A stretch of DNA of 64,000 nucleotides, taken from positions 7,750,001 to 7,814,000 of the forward strand of contig JANTQA010000023.1 in assembly GCA_027625915.1 (NCBI GenBank). Direction: 5' to 3'. The position numbers and the translations under genes were made by a program. The stretch is from Anaeramoeba flamelloides. Lineage: Eukaryota > Metamonada > Anaeramoebidae. Every line of letters starts with the position of its first letter. Position 1 is the stretch's first letter. The notes below the pieces were generated by a model. That model worked only from the letters and a program-made list of their open reading frames with translations, did not search any database and had not been told where the DNA came from. Below, in pieces: positions 57,512 through 64,000 of the stretch.

Positions 57512-58103
57512 CGAAACAAAAAATATTGAAAACAATGAAATGAAAACTGAAACAAATAATGAAATCCAAGAACAAGAAATAAACCAAATTAATAGCACAC
57601 AAGAACAAAAAGAGAATATCAATGAAAAAGAAATTAATTCTGAAAATAATAACGATAATGAGAAAGAAACTATACCAGAAGAAAAGACAGAAAATGTAAA
57701 TAATCAAAACCAAACAACTGAAAATGAAAATGAAAATGAAAATGAAATAGTATTGGACCAATCTCAAACAACAGAACAAACCCAAAACTCGAAAAATGAA
57801 GTTTCAATTACTAATAATGACAAAAACAATGCAAATGATAAACAAAACGAAACTGGAAATCTAAATGAAAATAATAACGATAATGATTCAAAACAAATAG
57901 AAAATCAACCAAGCGAAGAAAATAAGGACCAAAGTACCCAAAATAATGTCGAAAATGTGAATAATAAATTTACTTTTGATGAAGAAAATATGTCAATAGA
58001 TGACTTATTACAACAAGTTGAAGTAGAAAAACAACAATTTGAAAAAGGCAAAAAGAAAAAATTGGAAATTGAAACAGAAATTAATTTAGTGGATCAGAAT
58101 TAA
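54459..58103 (+). CDS. PH-domain protein with a long Gln/Glu/Asn-rich tail, two exons
   Basis: Exon 1 (54459-54623) encodes 55 residues, including SGYLRKKGKKTLFRQKWRNR and YFELIPNERKLYYYNDDQK. This is the start of a PH domain with the basic K-x-n-K/R-x-R pattern used for phosphoinositide binding. It ends in phase 0 at GTAACA. Exon 2 (56913-58103) follows CTCTTTAG and continues KGSHLGFIDLKSNFVIKSH, YYFAASSDREKESWIEIINK, with the invariant PH Trp at about residue 105. From residue 112 to the end (451) the protein is low complexity: QQQE, ENEN and a T10 run, ending ETEINLVDQN. A last segment (DEENMSIDDLLQQVEVEKQQ) is probably helical. Likely a membrane-recruited adaptor. The 2.29-kb intron holds a MITE remnant and two other repeats. 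Confidence 0.87.
54674..55150 (-). mobile_element. MITE remnant M7 in the PH-gene intron
   Basis: After TA at 54672, AAATCCATTTCACTCAAAG matches the reversed right end of M5. The match continues in reverse through AAGAATCAACCAACATACAA, GTCTCGTGCAAAATTTCTC and ATTGTTGACAATAAGATTT. The opposite end was not found; the right boundary is approximate. Confidence 0.65.
55680..55815. repeat. Block P fragment, PH-gene intron
   Basis: Three units of GTGTTCTAGGTTTTTTTGAG, or the close form ending in GATG, alternating with TTTCTATTTTATTTG-type tracts, as in blocks P1 and P2. It directly abuts an RA repeat. Confidence 0.65.
55816..56165 (-). repeat. Dispersed repeat RA, reverse copy, PH-gene intron
   Basis: Reverse complement of about 310-655. 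The end GAATTGGAGTT is followed by TA and a short TA array. Confidence 0.7.
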
Positions 58104-58919
58104 TCTCTTAGATTTCCATTCATTTTTCTATTTATCCATAATATATATATATATAAATTCATGCTTTTTTATTAATATTTTTTTATCAAAAACAAAAACT
58201 ATTTTTAATTTACCTTTTTTTATGTCTGGCTTTTTTTTTTCTTTTTTTCTTTTTTTAAAAATCATTTACAAGGAAAATTAACTTTTTTTTAATCAATAAA
58301 ATTAATTTTATCGTAATAATTTTTTCTAAGTTTTTTTTTTATCAATTATGTATTTTTTGAATCCATATTAATTTCAATTCTTATCTTATTTATAATATAA
58401 ATAAAATAGTTCGATCGTATATTGAAATTGGAGTTTTTCTAAAAGTACAGAAATGATCCATCTTTTTAAAAAGAATTTAAACATTTTTTGAGTATGGTAT
58501 TTACAGTAAGTCTGGTATTATAGCAATATTATTTTGGCAATAATTTAATGATATCAAGATCAAGTAAAAATATAGCTAATGATCTCTTAAATTTATTCGA
58601 ATATTGCTTGTAGGTTCTTAGTCACTTAAATCAAATTTAGTAACAAAAATAAAAAAAACCACTTACTCAAAGACAATGAAAAATTGCAAACACAATTCTA
58701 TATGACTTATAAGGCTTTGCGTATATTAAAAAACAATATAAAAGATAAAATTTTACATTATTAATAGTTTAGATTTATGTAAACAATTCAGGAAAAATAT
58801 ATATTAATTTAACTTGAATGAGAGAAACAAAATTGACCCTTGCTATTTATCGATTAAAGAGTATGCAACTTACAATACATTATTATATAATTGTTTTAAT
58901 TCAAACTTTAATCTTTATA
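58104..58919. other. 3' flank of the PH gene
   Basis: No gene seen; A/T-rich with a short TA array at 58139-58156. Confidence 0.35.
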
Positions 58920-59474
58920 AACTCTTTTTCAGTCAAAGTGACCCAGCTTTTATCAAGAAATAGAAAATATTCTATGAGTTTAATTTATTATTCTTCTCAA
59001 AATGAAATATCCTATTTTTAGATTTAAATAATTTTTTCTAATTTCATTTTATTTTTGTTTTTTTTTTTTTACTTTTTGATATTACTTATGTTTTTCTTTT
59101 TCTTTTTTCTTCTTTTTGCTATTTCTTTTTTATTAAAACAAAAACGAAAACCCCAAATCTACTTTAAGATCAATTTGGTTTAAATTAACTTTTAAAATTC
59201 ACACAATTAGAATAAAAAAAAATTATTTTTGAAAATTTAAATTTCCTAAAGAATTTAAGAATTTTGCACGAGACGTTCTAAGGAAAAGGCCCAAAAAATT
59301 TTTTTAAAATTTTTTTTTTTTGGTATTTTTTGTTTGTTATTCTATTTTTTTTATAAATCTCAACTTTCATTATAAATTTATTATTTCTCTTATTTCACAA
59401 CAATCACAATTTTGAAATTGTGTAAAAAAGTGATTTTTGGTTTTTGGCTGGATCACTTTGAGTGAAATCGAGTT
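58920..59474. mobile_element. MITE M4 with mariner-like ends
   Basis: 555 bp between TA. Left end AACTCTTTTTCAGTCAAAG; right end, reversed, AACTCGATTTCACTCAAAG. The interior shares CTATGAGTTTAATT, TTGCACGAGACGTTCTAAG and TTTTTGGCTGGATCACTTTG with M5. The 67-codon frame at 58818-59021 crosses its left boundary and is not a gene. It lacks any transposase. Only the outer ends resemble M3, so it could be mobilised by that family or by a relative. Confidence 0.85.
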
Positions 59475-59562
59475 TATATTTTCATGTATATTAATATACC
59501 ACGAAAATTCACACAAAATACAGAGTTACATAGCCCTATCCTAAAAAAAAAACCCTGATATA
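59475..59562. other. Spacer between M4 and M5
   Basis: 88 bp separating two same-orientation copies of one MITE family; ends in TA at both elements. Confidence 0.5.
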
Positions 59563-60101
59563 AACTCTTTTTCAGTCAAAGGGGCCCAGTTTTATTGAAT
59601 AAATGGAAGACATTCTATGAGTTTAATTCATTACTCTTATCAAACTAAAATTTTCAATTTTTAGATCAAAATCATTTTTTCTCATTTTGCAAAATTTTGT
59701 TTTTTTTTGTTTTTTACTTTTTGCTTTTTTTTCTTCTTTTCTTTTTTATTTTTTTTTTTAAAATTAACTTTTGAAAAACGAAATAAACATTAAGAAAAGT
59801 TAAGCTTTGTATGTTCTTTCAAAATTCATTAATTGACAAGTAAAAAATCTTATTATCAACAATTTTAATTTCCTAAAGAAATTGAGAATTTTGCACAAGA
59901 CGTTCTAATGAATGGGGCCCAAAAAATTTTTTAACATTTTTTTTTTTTGAAATTTATGGTTTGTTCAGGTGTTTCTTTTATAATTATGGACTCTTATAAG
60001 AATTTTATTATTTTTCGTATTTCTAAACAATCTAAGTTTGGTTGATTCTTAAAAATAAAGTGACTTTTTCATTTTTGGCTTGGCATCTTTGAGTGAAATG
60101 G

Positions 60102-60105
<4 letters not shown>
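59563..60105. mobile_element. MITE M5 with mariner-like ends
   Basis: 543 bp between TA. Left AACTCTTTTTCAGTCAAAGG then GGCCCAG; right, reversed, AACTCCATTTCACTCAAAG. Same family and orientation as M4, with better preserved ends. The right end opens into a long TA array. Confidence 0.88.

Positions 60106-60152
<47 letters not shown>
60106..60152. repeat. (TA)n array at the right end of M5
   Basis: Longest TA array in the window, 23 units or more, starting exactly at the right end of M5. Confidence 0.95.
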
Positions 60153-60154
<2 letters not shown>

Positions 60155-60564
60155 TATCTAAATTTTCCAACAATTTTGAAGAAGTGCGATAATTGAACTA
60201 AAAAAACCGCAGTATTTATATAACTTAGAGTTTTTTTACAAGGATAAAATTTAAGGTTAAAAATTTTTTATAAAAGTGTTTCTATTATTTAAATTCCATA
60301 ACAAACCACAACGAATTTATTTATAACTTATTTCTCAATAAAATATTAAAAATATTTAACCATAAAAACCAATAACAGCAGTTATTGATTTTTTTTAAAA
60401 AAAATATATTCAGATGTTTTTTTTTTTAAAAAGCAATAGCAAATGTTATTTTTTGTGGGCAAACAATATGAAAAAAATAAAAAAGACTAAAAACAAAAAA
60501 CAAAAATAAATTTTTTTATTTATTTTTCATCCTTTGCGATCTTTATCGAAAATAGTTAGAAATG
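60153..60564. other. AT-rich stretch without a gene
   Basis: Nothing was supported. Confidence 0.3.
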
Positions 60565-61498
60565 TTAAAAACAACAAATATAAAAGATCTTCATTTGTAT
60601 TTTAATTTCTTTTAATATTGGTTCCAAACTCTCATTTGATATTGGAACTTCGTCTGGTGAATTGTTGTTATCTGATTGGTCACTAAAAGGGTAAAATTTT
60701 GGACCATTAAACATCCCAAGACAACAAAATTATAAATAAAAAAAGATGTTTTGTTATTTTCTCTTTTAAAAAATTCTGTCATTTCAATTATTTAAAAAAA
60801 AAAGTAAAAATGAAACTGAATTTTTTCAACTCCTATTAAATGGTTGATTGCTTCGATTGCTACTCTTTTTTTGATCCTAAGTAAAAAAATTTTTATCAAA
60901 AAATTGATATTTTTTTTTGATTTCAAAAAGTCAATTGATAAGATACAAAAGCCAAAATAAACCTTTTTATTTGCAATATTTTTTTTTTTGATAAAGTGAT
61001 CTGATATTTTTAGTAACTTGAATTTTTCACTTTATGAATTTGAATTTTTTTTCCCAAAAAAACTCCAAAATCCCAATTTAAACAATTTCCTCCTATATTT
61101 TTAATTTGAAAAAGTTTTGATATTTTTTCACGAATTTTTAGCTTATTTTTTTCTTTCCAGAAAAGAAAAAGCAACCCAATACAAGAACATTTGATAAACA
61201 ATATCGAATATGTTACGTGATGTTGATCACAAAGATATAGCAACATTTTTTATATTTTTTCCAATATTTTTTCTTGAGAAAAATAACAAAAATATTTTTT
61301 TTTATTTACCAAATAACTCTTTAGATGACTATTTTTTAAGGTATAAATAACACAAGGTAACAGGAAAAAATTATTATAATAAGTTATTGATGATATTCCC
61401 TTCTTTTTTATACTTTTACACAAAGAGGTAAAATAATTGTAATGTACCCAGAGTCTAAAAAAGAAAATATCACCAATTAGAGTAATTTTTTTCTTCAT
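60565..61498 (-). other. Possible membrane-protein gene, 3' exons (weak)
   Basis: The last segment on the minus strand, 60729-60565, is open and reads CCLGMFNGPKFYPFSDQSDN, then SPDEVPISNESLEPILKEIK, and stops. The start GMFNGxKFY resembles the last helix of some seven-helix receptors, and the polar tail fits a cytoplasmic end. 61246-61010 (TYSILFIKCSCIGLLFLFW then KEKNKLKIREKISK) gives one hydrophobic helix plus a basic loop. 61498-61320 gives further hydrophobic pieces ending at a GTAAAT donor. The pieces could not be joined with consistent splice sites. It may be a polytopic membrane protein gene, a pseudogene or chance. Confidence 0.22.
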
Positions 61499-62739
61499 TT
61501 TTCTTCAAAAATAAAACCATTTAAATTGCTTTTATAACTTAAATGATAAAAAAAAAATTCATTCTTTAATAACCATTTTCATTTATATTACACAATAAAA
61601 GTTCATTTTTCAGATAAATATTAATCGGAATATTCTTTTTCTTTTTTGAAAAAATTTTAATTGATTAACATAGAAACTTTTTTATTGAATACTTTTAAAA
61701 AAAATTTTATATAAATTTGAAAAATAAAATAACTTATGATGTGGAAGATTTATATAAAAAAAGTTCTCATAATAACTATAAAGAATTCAGAAAAGCAGCC
61801 CTGAAGAAATAGAACCAAGTAATATTATTTAAATTTTACAATGAATCATTTATAAACAAATTATTCATTATTGTAGAAAATTTTTTTTCAATAGTAGGGT
61901 TTATGTTGAATTTTTAGACAACTTTTTATTTGCCTTTTTTATTTTTGGAGTTTCTCTGTAAATAAAACTCTTAAATTAAATGTTAATGTGAAAAGAAATA
62001 TTGTTTAAATAAATAAGAAATCACCTTTTAACCATCAGTTACTCAAGTAAAAAAAAAAGCAAATCAGTAACATATTGAAAATTTTTTTGGACTCTTCTAA
62101 AATTAATAAAAGTTTTTAGTTGAAAATGCAAAGAGGTAAGATCAAAAAGTTCAATTCTTTTTTTCTTGGATAATCAACAAAATTTTATTTATTTATTTAT
62201 TTAATCAAAAAAAACCGAAGAAAATTGAACACAAGGACTTCACAAATTAATATATATTCAAAAAGGCGTGATTTTTAAAAAAGATAAAGACTGGCATAAT
62301 GCAAATAATTTTTGAAAAGTTTCTTTAGGCCAAAAAAGAAATTATTTTTTAAAAAATAAAATTTTGTTTGAAAATTCCTTAATAATTAACTTAAAGTATT
62401 AAATGATATTCTAACACACAAAAAAAATAATGATCTTTCGAGATAATTATTAAAAAAGTGAAAAAGAAAACTTGATATTTTCCCTTTTTAAAAAGAAAAC
62501 AAATAAGAATCCCAATATTTCGTTTGCTAAACTAAAATTTAAATTTTTTAACACATATAAAACAGTTAAAAAATTACAATAATACAATTTCATTCAAATC
62601 AAAAAGAATTTTGATTTTTTTAAAATATGAAAATCATTTTTTCATCTTTTTTTTTTTTGGGTTTAATTTCATTTTTTGAATTATGTAACTTGTTTCATTC
62701 AATTAAACAATATATTCGAACTATTTATATTATGCTGTA
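61499..62739. other. AT-rich stretch without a supported gene
   Basis: Inspected for upstream exons of the possible membrane protein; none found. An ATGCAAAGAG followed by GTAAGAT at 62126 on the plus strand looks like a start plus donor but has no partner exon. Confidence 0.3.
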
Positions 62740-63062
62740 GTTGATTTCTTCCAAATAGAAAAACTCAAATAAAATTAGTTGATTGTATCTAACCATTTGA
62801 TCGATCAATAATTATTAATAGAAAATTTAAATAAATTTACCAATAATTTTTTTTTTTTGTTTTATCCAAAATTTTTCTCACAATCTTGCTTATTATGTAT
62901 TGATAATTATTATTTTTTTTTGATTTATTAGTAATTTATATATAATTATGTACATTTCAATTAAAGAATGGTCTAATTTGGTATTTCTTCTAGAATATAT
63001 TAATATTATTTTGTTCTTTTCAAAAATTGAATTTTGTGTATTAAAAATTTTGAATTGGAGTT
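62740..63062 (-). repeat. Dispersed repeat RA, reverse copy
   Basis: Matches the reverse copy at 55816-56165 (AACTCAAATAAAATTAGTTG, CATTTGATCGATCAATAATT) and ends TTTTGAATTGGAGTT then TA. Confidence 0.7.
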
Positions 63063-63210
63063 TATTTTATTTTTATTTCTTAAAGCACAATCCATTTGAT
63101 TTGTTCTTTTTCCAATTGTAAATTATTAACCAGTGAAATTATGATATACTTTGGAATTATCCCACAATAGAAGAGTTTCTTTTGGATTACAATACATTTT
63201 CAAATAGAGA

Positions 63211-63248
<38 letters not shown>

Positions 63249-63508
63249 CTTTTTTATACCCATGGACGAATAATTTTACTTCTTATCCCTTCTCTCTTTT
63301 TTTATTTTTTGGTATTTGATTAAATTCATTTTTTAACAATTTTTTTTTTTTACTATTGTTAAAAAGAAAATTACTAAAAGTTTTTTTTATGAAGATTAAA
63401 AAAAATGATTTAAATGTATATATAAAAGACTTAATCTTTGATCTTTAAAGAAAAAAAAACATAATTTTAAAATTACACCTACTGATAATATATATATATA
63501 TATATATA
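63063..63508. other. Spacer with two TA arrays
   Basis: (TA)n at 63215-63247 and 63488-63508; the second is the insertion site of M6. No gene. Confidence 0.5.
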
Positions 63509-64000
63509 AACTCTTTTTCAGTCAAAATTGCCCAGTTTTATTGAAGAAATGGAAGAAATTCTATGAGTTTACAGTCAGTTTCACTTTTAAGGCACAAACT
63601 TTCAACAGAATTTAAGGCACAAAAAAAATCTCAAATTAAGGCACAAAATTTGGAATTTTTTTTTTTACAATTTATTTTTACTAGAATTTGAATTTTGTAC
63701 TTTAATTTGAGATTTTTATTGTGCCTTAAATTTCGTTGAAAGTTTGTGCCTTAAAAGTGAAAATGACTGTAATTCATTACTCTTATCAAACTCAAAATTT
63801 CAATTTTTAGATCAAAATCATTTTTTCTCATTATACAAAATTTTGTTTTTTGCTTTTTGCTTTTTTTTTTTTATAAAATTAAAAGTTTGGAAAACGAAAT
63901 AAACATTAAGAAAAGTTAAGCTTTGTATGTTCTTTCAAAATTCATTAATTTACAAGTAAAAAATCTTATTATCAACAATTTTAATTTCCTAAAGAAATTG
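63509..64000. mobile_element. MITE M6 with mariner-like ends, cut by the window edge
   Basis: The left end AACTCTTTTTCAGTCAAAAT follows a TA array. The interior matches M5 (GAAATGGAAGAAATTCTATG, TCATTACTCTTATCAAACT, GTTAAGCTTTGTATGTTCTT). It carries a nested N element at 63572-63769. The right end is beyond the window. Confidence 0.85.
63572..63769. mobile_element. MITE family N nested in M6, 198 bp
   Basis: Inserted at TA of the M6 sequence: GAGTTTA / TAATTCATTAC flanks are continuous in the empty copy M5 (59604-59620). Left CAGTCAGTTTCACTTTTAAG, right reversed CAGTCATTTTCACTTTTAAG. It is almost one hairpin. This proves the element boundaries and the TA duplication. Confidence 0.95.

Noticed and set aside
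57039-57785. Val/Cys/Phe-rich minus-strand frames
   Set aside because: Antisense of the Gln/Glu repeats in the PH-protein tail.

Overview
The window is nuclear DNA of a very AT-rich, intron-bearing microbial eukaryote. By eye about four fifths of the bases are A or T. It has long A/T runs, GT-AG introns, stop codons TAA and TGA used in the standard way, and proteins with long Lys/Glu, Gln/Glu/Asn or Ser tracts. The gene set (H2A, H2B, a Rap/Ran-GAP, two PH-domain proteins, a BTB protein, an Arl8-like GTPase half) fits a free-living amoeboid or flagellate protist. An Anaeramoeba-like or amoebozoan source is only a guess. No rRNA, tRNA, CRISPR array, virus-like element or bacterial-type operon was seen.

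Layout. 1-4650 is repeats: a LINE 3' end (minus strand) interrupted by a block of palindromic repeats, two copies of repeat RA, and two small inverted-repeat elements. 5094-6034 is the C-terminal half of an Arl8-like GTPase with a charged tail. 9013-10607 holds two unrecognised coding regions that may be partly decayed, followed tail-to-tail by a two-exon BTB gene (12169-10685, minus). 19033-21323 is a divergent H2B/H2A pair whose upstream regions match each other as an inverted repeat. 23831-31860 (minus) is one eight-exon Rap-GAP gene; its introns contain a 701-bp mariner MITE, a long-TIR foldback element, a palindromic block and a further repeat. 37672-38496 encodes a charged coiled-coil protein. 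41775-45480 is a nest of mobile elements, including a TA-flanked element carrying eleven TCGCGA motifs. 48559-49013 and 54459-58103 are two spliced PH-domain genes; the second has a 2.3-kb intron full of repeats. 51159-52681 is a mariner/Tc1 element with a broken transposase gene. 58920-64000 contains three more MITEs with mariner-like ends.

How it fits together. The host genes are mostly signalling and chromatin genes with no sign of co-regulation except the histone pair. The rest is repeats. At least six families insert at TA or carry inverted ends. The broken mariner at 51159 is a plausible source for the deletion derivatives at 26837 and 42343. Several insertions are nested, which gives a relative order of events. 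Exon structures below were derived by hand from reading frame, splice sites and phase; they are predictions.
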